64,000 nucleotides of DNA from Rhytidiadelphus loreus (GCA_947034895.1 OX344761.1:29152863-29216862); one strand, 5' to 3'. Shown: positions 11,402 through 24,526, counted from the first letter of the stretch. Notes: generated by a model from the letters alone, not told the origin. A program made the numbers and translations.

Positions 11402-14400
11402 ATGGATCCAAAAAAATATTCTCTTGGTGGAAAACAAGTTTCAAGAGCCACTTATTATCAACGCCAATCACATTCAAACAATGGCTCTTCTTCAAAAGAT
11501 GCAAGAAGACCCTTGCATCCGACAACACTTCCATTACTTGTTCCATCATCATCTTCTCCTTCTTTGGAACCAAATATGGAATTTTCAATGTTAGGTGGTG
11601 AAGATAGTCTTGCAATTGACGAATCCACAAATTCCCCTCCAATTCCTTCGGATGAATTTCAACTAGATGTTGTTGACAAGTGGGCTGGGGTTGGATTCAT
11701 AAATGGTAGGATTCCACCTCGTGTTTTGTTACAAATGGATTTGGCAAAAGTCATTGCACTAGAAGAAACCCGTGTTTTTCTGAATTTTTTTATGTCAAAG
11801 TTGACAGATTTTGCTAGACATCCTCTGTAACAACTTGTGTTTTTATGTCAACAATGACATCTAATGTAACATCTTGACATTACATTAGATGTCATTGTTG
11901 ACATAAAAACACAAGTTGTTATTAAAGATGTCTAACAAAATCCATCAACTTTGACGTCTAAAACATTCAAAAAAATATGGACTTCTTCTAGTGTTGTAAA
12001 TAAGGTGGTAGGGTTCCAAGGATATCTTGATGACTCTAATGTACCAATTACTGTACAAGGTAAAATCTTCAAGCAATTATTTGAAAAAAAACTAGAGAAT
12101 CAAGTTAATCCCCAAAACTATGATGGAATGGGTTTGTGACAACTATTTGTACTAGCAAGTCCGTTATTTTCCTACCTTTTATCCTACAATGAAAAGACAC
12201 AAATTATAATTTTTTTGTATTCTCCATATTATATCATATACACATGTACATAAATTTATATATCATACATAAATGTATACATTATAAAATTGTATTTTTC
12301 CTAATGATTTTTTTTCAATTATTTTTAATTATTTATAGCATTTGCATGTACTATTTTGTTAAAATTTTTATTAATTACAAAATTATCTGAGCTTATATTC
12401 AAATAGATGTAATTTATAAATGATGACACTAACTATTGGCATGTGCATATACATCAACAAAATCTAGGTCCGTGGAATATTTTGATCCCCTATTATGGGA
12501 TAAACTAGAAGGCTTCTACAAAGCTAAAGGGATGATTAGTCCAATACAATACAAATGGTGCACATGTCAAAATGGCACTCTGCATGCACCTACTATCTTG
12601 GAACCAAGTGACGAAGATATATATGAGGGACCAAAAGCGGTAAAATGTTCATGCAATGGATGAAATTCAAAACTACTTAAAGGAGATTGTACGCACTATT
12701 GCAGTAAATGTCATGTTCGTCAAAAAGTTTGCAAATTGACCTTAGCATTTGACTACTTACCTTTTGGACCTAGGATCGCTAAGATGTATGAAAACAAGAA
12801 GTCTAACTATGAATTCCTTCAAATATGGAGGAATCGCAAAGACTGGATGAATAAAAGAACGGATTTCAAACCACCATCAATTTCCCAATCCTGGCATGGA
12901 CAAAGAATGCCAAAACTTCAAAAAAATTGGAATCCGTATGTGAAATGGAAATTGCCAATTTATTGCTCTAATTCAATATGTCAACATGTATTTTGGGCAT
13001 TTCCAACGAAATGTGTGGAATTATTAGAAGGGTGGAATGATCATTTGCAAATATATCAAATCAAATGCTCCTTTGGGATCATCATTGAAATTGCTCCTTC
13101 ATTTGCGTAGGTAAGATTCATAAATATAATTATTTGAAATCATTCTTTTTCTATGCCTTAATATATTTTCTAACATTAGGAAAATATTCAAGATTCATAT
13201 TGAATTTGAAATATGTTATAGAATTTCTTGCAATCCTTACCATTACATGCATAAATTAAAAATCTGATTTTTGGGGGCACAAGGAGATCTGAGGAACTTT
13301 GCAATTGCTACGCATTGGAATGCAACAACAAAATATAAAGATTCATGGACTGTGGAAATTGAATTGCTAAATGGTGGAAATGTGGAATGCAAAATTTATT
13401 GCGTCCAATGCCTGTTGTATTCATTCCAGCATCCTCTGATAAAATTGTAAAAGAATTTGACAAAGGGATTCTAACAGTGTTTTAGAGTCTTTACTAAGGG
13501 AATTGGAGTCTGCATTTGTTCAAAGATTTCCAGTTAAGTACAACTACCCTTCAGAAATCATTGATTATAGTTTGGCAACTCTAGAACCTCTATTTCTGAG
13601 AGCTTTGCTCATGTATTGGACCAGGGAACATCCAACTCAATGTAAAGTGGGAGGATTCAAAACATTTGGCTATCACGCGTGTTGACGTTGTCACCTCATA
13701 GGAAAGTTACTACAAGGATGTGGTTCAGTTTTGTATCCAAACAATTGATATGAGGTCCACTATCCACATGAGCGCCGAACAATTGAAGACATTCTAGTGG
13801 AGGCAAAAGACGTGGCAAACTTGGCCCCTTCTAACCATTCAAGAAGATGTCACAAAGTGACAACTTTTTCAAAACTATGGAGACTACATTTCTTGTATGG
13901 CTTTGATTTAAGTCTTCATTTGGTGTATGATGCCATACACATTTTTCCCCTCAGCCTTTTCAAAAGCTTTGTAGATCATTTGGTACAAAAAGGTTTAGCA
14001 AGAAAAATGGAGATCATTTACTTCTGCAAATCGCTAGGCTTTTTTTAACACACACAAACATATGGTTGGAGTGAAGAGTCCATGAGTACTGCACGTACAT
14101 TACTCTCAACATGGTGAATTCAATAGGAACAATAAATTGGTCCAACTGGTTCAATTTTACATCACGTTGCAGGTGAAATATTACAAATCTATCACAAATA
14201 ATAATATACTACTAACACAAATAGTTAGATTAATCATTTATTTTCCAATTTTTTGTTTTTTATACATTAAAAAAAATAGTTTGTTATTGTTACTTAGACA
14301 TCATAAGTATGTAATATAAATTATTCTACACAAGAAATGGAGAAATGTTGGACGATGTTGTTAGACATGGCCCACATGACTTGTATTGGTGTTACCATTT

Positions 14401-15209
14401 CAAAAAAAGCGTATCATCATACAAAAGCATAAAAACAAACCAGAAGTTGTTTGAAGTAACATATTGCAAATACAAAGCGTGCACTACATATAGGATAGTG
14501 AGGGAAAATGTTGCTAAAGACAATGATAATTTATATCCACTACAAAAAGAAATACAAGAAATCCACAAACATCTTTTGACAATAAATTTTTGTTCTGACA
14601 TTCAAACAAGTAAAGAAATGTAATGAATTCTCTATGGTAATATTTTCATTGTAATATAGTTTTTTCTCTTACTATTGCAAAAGTTTGTAAGCCTATTGTT
14701 GCTATAGCAATAGCTTGTGGTTTACATACTCACATGAATTTATGTGGTAATATATGCAGCTCCTACTTTTAACGCATGCAATGAATCCCACAAAAAAAAT
14801 TCATTATGGCACATTCAAGATTGCAAGCCTCGAAGTTGGAAAACTTTATGAGTTGTTGCCACCTTGTCATTGCAAGGCGGTCCTTGAATCTCAAGGAATC
14901 TCTATCACAAAAAAAAACACATTGATTATCAACCATTGCCAAGTATACAAGAATATTTGCGCAAATATTGGACATAAGATGGTCTTCTGAATGATAATAC
15001 ATCTACACGATTTAAAAAAGATATTGAGAAGGCTTCCTTTGAGATTTTTTTATGGCAACCTGTATGAAGTAGGAGATCATGTGCTAGTAAAAAAAGACGG
15101 CACTAAATTACATTCTCTGAACATTTTGGACCATTGGACCTACAAAATGAAGATCACAATGTTATTCATCCATGAATTCATGGGACATTACATGTTGTTT
15201 TTTCATTAG
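11402..15209 (+). pseudogene. Decayed CACTA/CMC-superfamily (Tnp2-type) transposase
   Basis: Successive plus-strand blocks keep the order of a Tnp2-like transposase. A Ser-rich N-terminus lies at 11402-11830. At 12436-13110 there is one frame with a single stop (12661-12663), containing Cys pairs, then FDYLPFGPRIAKMY and the W-rich block IWRNRKDWMNK. Next are GFKTFGYHAC and LYGFDLSLHLVYDAIH (13503-14048), where the Asp of YDAIH corresponds to the DxMH-type catalytic region. Then RHGPHDLYWCYHFKKSVSSY (14345-14623) resembles DUF4218, and YEVGDHVLVKKDG is near 15060. Stops and probable retained introns (for example 13111-13280) break the gene, and a foldback MITE sits at 11793-11958. The enzyme would act in the nucleus, cutting CACTA-type ends. 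Motif matches are from memory of the family; subfamily (CACTA versus Kyakuja-like) is unresolved. Confidence 0.6.
11793..11958. mobile_element. Foldback MITE inserted in the transposase remnant
   Basis: About 166 bp forming an almost complete palindrome. The inner 40 bp on each side (AACAACTTGTGTTTTTATGT and onward) pair perfectly around CATCTTGAC. The outer parts (GTCAAAGTTGACAGATTTTG against its inverted partner) pair with a few mismatches. It truncates the 11402 frame at 11830. Confidence 0.85.
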
Positions 15210-15221
15210 ATGAGATCCAGG

Positions 15222-15477
15222 GGGGCTGGAGGGCTGTTTCAAGCATGTTCCCAGCTTCGTTCCCAACTCCGTTCCCCCCAGTCTCATCGAACCCCGGTGT
15301 CAAATATTTTTTTTTCAAAAAAAAAAAAAATCCTTAAAATGAAAAACAAAGTTAAATTTTTTTTTTCAAAAAAAGTGACCTGATAGTCTCTCAGCTAGGT
15401 CAGCGCAACTTGCGAATGGCGGGTTTCAGTGGATTTCTAGATGGAAACTCGCAGCCCTCCAGAGTAGCAAAAAAATA
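15222..15477. mobile_element. Possible small non-autonomous element: GC-rich ends, T/A-run core
   Basis: The ends share CTGGAGGGCTG in inverted orientation (about 15228 and 15452-15462). The middle is poly-T/poly-A around 15307-15375. No clear target duplication. Similar architecture occurs at 27611-27905. Confidence 0.3.
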
Positions 15478-16915
15478 TGTAATGCATGGTAGATTCTAAA
15501 AATGGTTAATGTGTGCTATAGATAGAGTAGTTGGATTTGTTTTTAAATTTTTTATTTTTTGTGTGGATATTTTTGTGTTTATTGAGAGTGATTGGTATGC
15601 TTTTTATAGTATTTGTGTTCCAATTTGTTGTTTTTGTATATATTTTTATTAAATTGGAGTGACTTTTTGAGTAAATTTTTGAAATTGTTAAATTCAATTA
15701 GGAATGGTTGGGTTGCAATTTAGTCCAAATAGGTGAGTTTGGTTAGGTAGTTAGTAAGTCAAGTAGGTTGGTTGTAAAGGCCAATAGTTTAGTCAAGTAG
15801 GAGTTCAATGAGTCTTGTGATTCCAAGTAGTGCATGTCCAAGTTGGTAGTTGAGCAACTATTGGAAGAGTATATAGTCATCCTTTCCAATTGGAAATGGA
15901 CCCATTTGGAGAGAGCCAGTGCAAGTCCCGGCTAGGGGAGCCGTGTAGTGTACTTTTTTTCGTCTTTGTGTGTGTGTCCGAGTGGAATGAATTTGTGTGT
16001 ATGGAGTGTCTTGTGTCCTAGTTGGAGATGTGTTGATTGAAGATCAGTTAGAAACGGAAAAAGTTCGAGTTGGATTGGATGGTGAAGATGGTTACTTGTG
16101 AGATTCATGAAATCAAAATATTGTCACCAAGTTAGAAGTGTTTGAGATGAAGCTTAAGTAATTGTGACTGTGATGGCTGTGTAGATTTGAAGATAAGTTG
16201 TAATTAAATTTTCAGATCATATTGATGAACAATTGGGATGAGATGACAAACTGAGTTATCATTGAACATTTGTTTAAGGGTGTTTTTAATTACCAATTAG
16301 GATTTAATAGAAAAAATATTTTGAATCAATTGGTGTACTGGCTATAAATTTGTGAATGAGTTCAATTGGAGATATGTTGTAATTGTTATGTGTGTTTCTA
16401 GTTTGGGTATTCAATGCATTGATGTGTATAAATCTAAATCAAGTTGGTAGTGTGTAATGTCGTTGTAGTTTGAGTGGCTACTAATTTTCCAAATTGGATT
16501 ATGGTTTTTTATTTTTGGATTAGATACCTATTTTAGGAATTGGTCCATCTAGCATAGATTCCTACTTGACCGTCTCCCTTGGAACAAACTTATTTTACTA
16601 ATAGGATAGTTTCTGAATAGGTCATTATCCTTCTTCAACATGTCCCTACTCTGAACTTCATTTGTTTTGAGTACTTATATTTTATATTTTATATTTAGAG
16701 CTTGTTCTTCCACAAGACTAAGTACGAAATGCAAAAAATATATTGTCGAGAAATTGATATTGTAGTACACAAAAGCTTATATACAAATGTTTTTTTTTAA
16801 TGTTGTCAATTCAAATACCAAAAGCTAGTGACAACAAAGATGTTTAGTTATCAGATTTCTCCTTAATATGTCTTCTAGATTCAAAACCAAAATTCAGCAA
16901 AAGAGATGATTGTAG
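15478..16915. other. T/G-rich non-coding stretch
   Basis: Plus strand rich in T and G, with no sustained ORF. Style and some phrases (near 16510-16620) recall 29260-30700, so both may be remnants of one untranslated repeat type. I cannot define ends. Confidence 0.35.
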
Positions 16916-16925
16916 ACTAATATGG

Positions 16926-17252
16926 TTGATTTTGCACAAATTTTTGGAGCAACCTATTCATGGAAGAATGAATGTTATTGTGGCATCTGAGATGACAGAT
17001 TTGATGGTGCCAATGCATTTGGTTCACGTGGGAGGTATTGGATATTGCCCTCCATGGCCACAAGTTCATGACATCATATATTATTGTCGTGACTTGGCAA
17101 CAATACAAAATTGTGTTATTAGAGAAGTCATATTGCCAGAGGATGGGAGCGATGAGATGGGAAGTAGCAGTATAGAAGATTGTTATTGTGGAAAGGTGGT
17201 CTGCAGTAAGCTTATATCTACTTGGAATAAAGATTTAGGTGATCAAATATAA
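16926..17252 (+). pseudogene. Unidentified protein fragment, 108 codons
   Basis: The open frame encodes GRMNVIVASEMTDLM, GGIGYCPPWPQVHDIIYYCR and DCYCGKVVC, with protein-like composition, but I recognise no family. The frame stays open upstream to about 16900 (DCRLIWLILHKFLEQPI). Probably an exon-sized remnant of a mobile element related to, or downstream of, the transposase at 11.4-15.2 kb. It may also be chance. Confidence 0.3.
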
Positions 17253-19250
17253 TGCTAGTAAGAAAAAAATCCTTCCAATGTTCTTAGAATTCTCTAGTAG
17301 GCCATGTACTTATTAGTGGTATTGCAACACATTACATCCATAAACAACCTACCACTTGGCAAGGAATTGTTTTGCATGATAGTTATGAACGAGGTGTATT
17401 ACGGTATTAGGAATATCTATTGTTACTACAATTAGAACACCAATTTATCGGATTTGATTTTTACAAAAAGCTTCACTTTTGTAATGTATTATAAATAAAT
17501 TGATATCCATAATTCTAATTGTTAGAATTTTGACCTTTTACATTCGACTTGTTTACCGTTTGCTTAGTATTATTTGGTTTGGTTTGATTAAATTATATTT
17601 TAATTCAATAAAATTTATTTATGAATACAAAATGAATTTATGAATTTTTGGCAATTTTTTCTAATCACTAATACAATCCTATGTTCAAATGTCATTTTGG
17701 GCCTACAATGAAGACCATTTTAGATAATAATTAGAAGTTTCTCTGATTTATTTAGGTGAACCTTTTTTTAACACCTCACAACATCATTTTTCATAACTTG
17801 TACGTTTTATTTATACCAAAATTTAAAATTTTCCAAATCTTTTTTTCAACTTTGATTAAACATTCAACACAAAATGGCTATTTGAATAATCAATTACAAT
17901 ACCATTGTTCCACCAAAAACAATTCCAAAATTATCTTAAATACAAATAATTGTGTAAACAAGAGGTAAATGTATGTGGTAGAAAAATTTAAGTTATAGAT
18001 ACTATTATACTAAGTCGTTTGATATTTTAATAAATTAGAATAAAAATGTTTGCAATACTTCAAAAAATAGGAAGTAAACCTTTATTGATAGAGTGTTTTC
18101 AATGAAAACAAATGAATTTTTTTCTACTTCATCATTCTTTGTCACCAAAATTTGGATCCTTGAGATTCTCGTCAAGATTACCAAACATTTCATGGTGTAG
18201 GTGGATAATCAATTAGTACGTAGTGAATTCAAAGATGCAAAACTAGAGAACTCCTCTTATAATTGCCCAAATGATGACAGGCAACTATGGTTAAAGGTTA
18301 TATGGTAGGAGCTCTCAAATGTTTCAAGACCCTAAATGCACAACTCATAGAGAAAATGAACTCAAGTACATCTCATAAATCACTATGTATTGGCTATTCT
18401 TGAAGAAATTGCCTCAAATCATTTGTAAAGAACTTACTTATGAATCATTTATAACTTTTGCATATTGGAAATAAGTGATGAGTTCTTTTGTGAATTCCGT
18501 GGCAACCGCTAGTTTATTATTATTGCATAGAAAAATAATTTGTTAATTTTTAATTTTAAAAAACTTTTGAAAAGGCTAATTTGTTACATCGTCAAGCAAG
18601 AGTTTGCATTCATGGTAAAAATAGAAGGCTTTATGTAAATAGAAGTGCATAAGGCTTTGTTTTTAGTTGTTTTAGCATGCCATAAAACAACAAAAATCAA
18701 AGCATGCTAACTTTCACAATGTAGGTTTGAACGCCACAAAAGAGGCATGAATGGATAGTTCTAAGCACAAAAAATTGCACTAGCTTTGTTTTGTGGCGTT
18801 TGGACATGCCAAGTGCAAAGTCATGTTTTTAAGAAAAAGAAGGTAATTTAATTTAATTTTTGATTCCATAAAAACTTTGGAATTCAAGAACTTTGAAACT
18901 TGTTTGTCCGAACGCCATAAGACCCCAAAAATAACCTACTTAATTCTTAAACGTCATAGAAGACTTAGAGTTTTGTTGTGAAAAAGGGAGGTCTTCTATA
19001 GTTCTATATAAGAGATGATTTTTAGATAAAAGAATAAAGGTGATTCAAATAACAACTAGCAAAAACTCTTGGTTTCTTTAATTTCTAATTAGTGTTTTTT
19101 TCTATTACAAAAGACAACTATGTGTATGGTAATGAAAAGGGATGATTTCTAAGGCCACCCGTTTGTCCCTTTAAGAGTTCAATGTTTGGAAATGGATGAT
19201 CATATTTGCACTTTGTCAAATGAATCTTGCAAAAAGGGTACCCTACTTGT
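17253..19250. other. Gene-free AT-rich stretch
   Basis: No coding signal. A short inverted repeat around AACGCCACAAAA / TTTTGTGGCGTT lies at 18728-18802, with a third AACGCCATAAG at about 18911. It may be the trace of a small foldback element. Confidence 0.5.
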
Positions 19251-19612
19251 TAACCTCTAAAGGATTAAATTGCCTTTTTTTTTTTGATAAGATAGTGATT
19301 TGGGGTAGCTCACTACAAATGGAGCTTTTATTTTTTTTCTTTGAAATTTTCACACAACATGTGCCCAAGGATTAGTTTTAAGTTCCAACAATTTTCACAA
19401 CTTTTGATTGTATGGTTAAAAAGTTATTGTATGATATGTCATTTTTGTATTTAGTAGGCAGTCTGGGCACCAATTTTTTTTTTAAAATCAATTTTTAAGA
19501 AAATAAAAATTTGAAATTGGTTCTCTAGATTTATATACATCTTTAAAACTTTGAAGCATTCGATTTTGATTTTTGAAATGAAAGTTATGAGCAATTTCAG
19601 TTTGTGGTAGTT
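19251..19612 (+). repeat. Dispersed repeat family 1, copy A
   Basis: Begins TAACCTCTAAAGGATTAAAT, contains GTGCCCAAGGATTAG and GGTTAAAAAGTTATTG, and ends near GAAAGTTATGAGCAATTTC. It aligns over its full length with 28359-28720 and with the reverse complement of 63450-63805. No coding capacity. Confidence 0.85.
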
Positions 19613-19768
19613 TGTGGAAAGTTATGGAATCTCTCTTCTAAAATCAACTTGGAAGTCCTTTATTTAACTCAATTTTCAATATTTTTGAAAAAAACAAAAA
19701 ACTTCAGGTGTAGATTGTTCATTACAACATTGCAACCATTGGGATTGTCATTTTTCAATTCCATAGTT

Positions 19769-20178
19769 ATGGCCGGTGGGACTCCCCTAGTTAGTGGAAT
19801 TCCTTCGGAGGGTGCTCAAGTCTCAGAGGTCCATAAGGCGACCTTTTCCTACCAAGAGATCGCAAACTTGGTGCTCATCAAGGACGTAAACATGCACCCC
19901 GTGTTCCAAGCGGCATTGGAAGAATAGGACATGAAAAAGAAGATTCTTGGAATACTACTGGATAGGAGGGAGAATCGAAGTCCAGTCTTGAGGAACGAAA
20001 TTTTTAACATTGTGGATTAGTTTACTGTCTTTCAAGGAGTGGTGCTTACCGTTGTGTTGTAGTTGACGACTAACCAGACGTTGTTGGGAACTACGCCCTC
20101 ATGTGGGAAGATCTAGAAGCCGATTCTGCTCACATGGTTTGGAACGACTGTAACCATTGTCGGTGTGGTACATAAGTT
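19769..20178 (+). pseudogene. Decayed small-protein gene with a hydrophobic C-terminus
   Basis: From the ATG at 19769 one frame continues for about 137 codons with only four TAG stops and no indel. Visible pieces are VHKATFSYQEIANLVLIKDV, KKKILGILLDRRENRSPVL and FTVFQGVVLTVVL. Last comes a hydrophobic end, LTWFGTTVTIVGVVHKF. The pattern suggests a small protein with two membrane segments, but I cannot name the family. It lies between a family-1 repeat and a foldback element. Confidence 0.4.
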
Positions 20179-20193
20179 CGGTGTGGTACACAA

Positions 20194-20367
20194 GTTTATA
20201 GATTTGAATTAGAACATCCACATACTCATAGTTCGCTCAATTCAAACTGAGAAGCAAGCGTAAGCAGTGAGTTTGTAACTTCGCTTTTAGAAGTGTGCTT
20301 AGTCTTCATTTAAGCCCTAAAGTAGGGAACTATGAGTATGTGGATGTTCTAGTTCAAATCTGTAAAC
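20194..20367. mobile_element. Foldback element, 174 bp
   Basis: Terminal inverted repeats of about 40 bp start GTTTATAGATTTGAATTAGA on the left and pair with the right end TCTAGTTCAAATCTGTAAAC with three mismatches over the first 40 positions. No flanking target duplication is evident. Just left of it TTCGGTGTGGTACA occurs twice. Confidence 0.8.
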
Positions 20368-22868
20368 CTAACCAATTTATTTATGAATATATTCTAGTTT
20401 TAACTCATGAACCTAATCCGAGGTTTGAATCTGAGGTATATTAGCTACATCTATTGCAGGTTGTGTTGTGCCGTAAAGTCACTATACGTTTTGTTGCAGG
20501 ATCTTAGTAGAGGCGCTTTCTATCTTAATAGATTTAGGGTAAGGATACTATTGAAGTTTTTAACTAATATATTTGAGTGTGAGTTCACTTTGGGTACCAT
20601 TAAAAGTCAAAGTCTGTAATTAAGAAAATTTTATTTTCTAGTTAAATTTTGTTCTTTTGAGTGTGAAATGGGTTAAATGTTTAAAGTTTTGAGTAATTAA
20701 GTGTGAATGTGGTGATATTTGAAGTTAAAGCGTGAAAAGACTTTTTGGCTTGAGTGGTTGTGAATTTTGACGTGGTTTTACCAAGAGATTGGAAGGGGTG
20801 TTTGAGGAAGGATCATGATAAATAGTCTCTCTTCTTTCATTCTTCTCTCTCCTTAATTTATCTTGCATTCGTAACGTGAGGTCGCGTTTTTTTGTGTTGT
20901 TGTATTAATTTATAGATTTATAATTGTCATTTTTTTTAGTTGTTTCATTCACTCAAGTGATAGTGCTTATTGCTTAAAGCATGAAGTTTAATGTTGATGT
21001 TACATTGCCTTGAGCATTTTTTAAAGGAGAATCTCTTTAAGAAAATTTGATTATATATTGAGTAGATTTTGTGTATCAGTTATATTTTATCTCTTAAGAG
21101 AATTTTTGTGTCAATGCTTAAAGCAAGATTTGTAATAAAGAGGAGCAAAATATTAAGTTAGTGATTGACTTAATAAATCCAGTGATTGAAAATTATTTGT
21201 AAACTAGGGATTGGTTTGGAATTGTATGATCTAGTGATTGGTCATTATTTTCACTTAAAGGATTGGAATATCTTCGTATCAAAAATAGACATGTATGTTT
21301 GAAACAAAATTAAGGCTTGAGATTTACTTTGAGTTAGAACATGAGTTTACATTTCTAGTGAATAGAAATCATCAAACAATTCTACACAATTAATGTACAT
21401 TCTAAATATTGAATGATTATTCATATAATTAATAAATGATATTCTAATTGAAAATGTGAGTACGTGATTGAATGTTTGAATGTGTATTCAAATTTATTTT
21501 ATTTTTCATTAGAATTTATATCTAGTTGTGTAAATTTAGTAAGTATAATTTAGAATTAATATTATAATTGGAGAAAAGAGGAGATCCAATATATCACGGA
21601 GATGCAAATGGAGAAAGCTTGAAGCTAAAGATGGAATGATACATAGTTGAATGAAGACCGGAGCCTTGAAAAGGGAAGAATTTGAAATTCTTTAAATAAT
21701 TTAGTATATTATACATCCTTCAAGGAAAATTTTAGAATTGCTTTAAGCATATGAGTGTTAATGTATTTGCTTAAAGCAATGTCCTTGGTTGTTTTCAATC
21801 CCTAAAGAGGTATGTGGTACATTTACTTTAAATAATTGAGACATTAGTGCTTAAAGCGACTTAGATGTTGAGATGATATTTGTAAAAAACAATCAATAAA
21901 TTCTCGGTTAAACCGAATTTTCGAAGTTCGAATATATATAGATTGTGAGATGTAGATTGCAAATCGATATATTTATAATATATTTTAGTGAATTCAAAGT
22001 ATGAGATTGGTGGATGCAGGTTCCCTAGTTTATACCTTTAGATTCACTTTTTATTTTAAAATAAGACCAGATATGGGACGGACTTAGTAGTTAGAAATTT
22101 ATATTTATAATTGAACGGAAATTAGGAAGAGAATCCTTTCTCATTCCTAAATAGAATATGAAATATACCAAATATCCTAATACATTAAGATTAACGACAT
22201 AATTTACCTACAAAGTGATATTAGCTAACTAAAACACTAAGCTAATTTGAATTTTCCCCCAAACGAACCTATTTGGGATTGCCTTGGTTTTGTCTTAGAA
22301 AAAACTGCACTACTCTCTTAAACTCTCTTAATATCATTTTTTCCTCACTCAATTTATTGTATGATTTCATATGCAATCATTGAAAATGGGATCCTACAGA
22401 TCTCATTTGAATTGATAATAGACAATTCTTGTTTTCCATTCAGAAATTAGTGGTCATAGACATTTAGTCAAAATCATTTTGATACACAACTTGCCAATTG
22501 AAGTGAGGCCAATCTAGTGTATTGGATGAGATAAATGGTGTTGGTATTAGGAGGTGGGATCGAATATTTAAGAATTTTATTATCATCTTCTTTGCTATAT
22601 TTTTTATGTTATTGTTGGTTTATTTTTAAATCTAGTAGATTTGCATGTTTGAAAATTTCAAAGCATGATGTGTCAAATGGCATGTAGGAGGCAGCACATA
22701 GAAGATTGACACTTCAAAGACTAGACCTAAAGAAGAATATTTTAATTTGCAGAATAGAATCTATCTTGGAGATTTCCGGCTTATTATAGCAAGGTGAGGG
22801 CCATGGTTGGCTTGAATGTGTGGAAGTTCTAATCACTAATACAATCCTATTTTGTGCATTGTTTCAGA
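20368..22868. other. Gene-free region
   Basis: T-rich plus strand with repeated TGCTTAAAGC-like phrases (about 20970, 21114, 21767, 21850), but no ORF, RNA gene or clear element ends. Confidence 0.45.
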
Positions 22869-23717
22869 ATGTCAGGATTTTGTGATAACTGTGGGGAATG
22901 TTTTCCCAAAGCTACTTCAAAATTCTGCTTTGCTCGCAGCCAACAGAGAGCTTCTAAGACAACAGAGCTCCATGTGCATGCAATTTTGCAGCAGGATAAT
23001 ATCATAGAGTAAGAAACCACAGTTCTTTTTTGGAATGTGGCGGAGTACTCAAGTATTAAACCTATAACATTGTACGATAGAGTATATGAGATTAAACCAC
23101 ATGGTATTGGGAAATAATTTGTGTGGGGAAAGGCTTTTTTGAAAAGTCACATGGAGTATCGTAGACAACATAAGAAATTGTACAAGAATTTTTGCATTGT
23201 GCGTGAGTGATTTCTATTAGGTACAAATGACTTCGTAGACAAAGTGCTCAACTCTTCTTCTTTATAGTGGAATAAATTTTTGAAGAAGGAATTCACAAAA
23301 TATTTTGAGGATAAGAGAAAATCTGATTCTAAAAAGGATTTAATCAAAACATTGGATTTTCCTAAGGAAGAAATATCTTTGAGGTAGAAAACTAGTGATA
23401 TTGTGAGGCACATATCTACCATCAAGAAGTATAGAAGAAGTTCAAAATGCAAGAAATTAGGAATGTATGTGGATCCAATCCAAATTGCATCTATCGAGAT
23501 GGAAGTTTTTGATTTGGAGGTTTTAGTTGTTGCATTCGAGCTTCCTGTTGTTGTCTCAGAGGTTTTAAGAGGTGCACCAAAAGTTTCAACAATTGCCTTT
23601 GAGGTTGGAACAATTTCTCCTCAAGTTTTAGTGTGTGCAACAGTGGTACCACTTTGTGCCCCACAGTTTGAAAGGGTCAACGCCAAGATTCACCAAAAAA
23701 AGGCACAGAGAACTTGA
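22869..23717 (+). pseudogene. Decayed frame with an N-terminal zinc-ribbon-like motif, family unknown
   Basis: A single frame of 283 codons from the ATG at 22869 to a stop at 23715-23717 is interrupted by five in-frame stops (first at 23010-23012) and no frameshift. It starts MSGFCDNCGECFPKATSKFC, which resembles the first half of a zinc ribbon (CxxCG...FC); the second Cys pair is absent. A Lys-rich middle (KFLKKEFTKYFEDKRKSDSK) and a hydrophobic, Val-rich tail (after 23480) follow. I do not recognise the family. Likely an old mobile-element or single-copy gene in decay, perhaps continuous with the frames downstream. Confidence 0.4.
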
Positions 23718-24526
23718 AAGCCTTCTCTGAAAGTTTGGGAGTAGGCAAGTATTTAGGTACATTTCAATGCATTCTTATCCAATAGTTGTTTTTTCCAGCA
23801 TTTCTATGTCTCCACCACAATTCTTGCTCTTTGATTATTTAGCAATGGATTATTTTGTTATGCATGAGTTGACGAGGTTTTAGCATATACCTTTGCCAGC
23901 AAATGAATCTTTGTAATTTTAAATTTTAAATTTTGCAATGTATAGCTAGTCTCTCTTGATGTTTTATATGTTTTTTAAAATTCTTTCTTGGCATCTCTTT
24001 TGTACATAATCAACAACGCGATATGATACTTATTTTAAAGTTTTCAAATTTAGACTGCTATGTTCCAGGGTGACTAACGTTGAGATTGATGTAGTTGTGA
24101 GATCTTGCAAGAATTTGAGAAGTTTGAACATCAGCGAGTGTAAGATTTTTGTATCACCTATTTGGTTCATTTTTGGAATGCTTACAGCCGCTTCGAAACA
24201 CCTTATTAGAATGTTCCCCTTTGTTGTCATTGACCGTGGTCAAATGTTAATCTCTTTTGTAACAACCTCTTATGTTTTTATTTTAATGGGGATTTTTTTA
24301 GGCAAAGAGTTCTATACCTTAGCATTTCTCATAATTGAGAAGCGGTCATAACATAATTAGAGAATCTCATTATAATGCCCCACTTGGTGTAGGGTTGGAT
24401 GTTCAATGTTTAAGTCAGTTAATAAAATTTTGAATTTTTGAATTTGATGAATAGATAGTTTAATGCCTTGATGATCTTCGGAATCAAAGAGGGTTCATAG
24501 GCTAGCCACAATTTGAAATAAAGTAC

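Noticed and set aside
15901..15955. GC-richer patch considered as a tRNA or 5S gene
   Set aside because: No cloverleaf, A/B box pair or 5S internal promoter could be found.
24070..24160. Leucine-rich-repeat-like phrase (SCKNLRSLNISECK)
   Set aside because: A single repeat-like stretch with no neighbouring repeats; too short to call an LRR gene.
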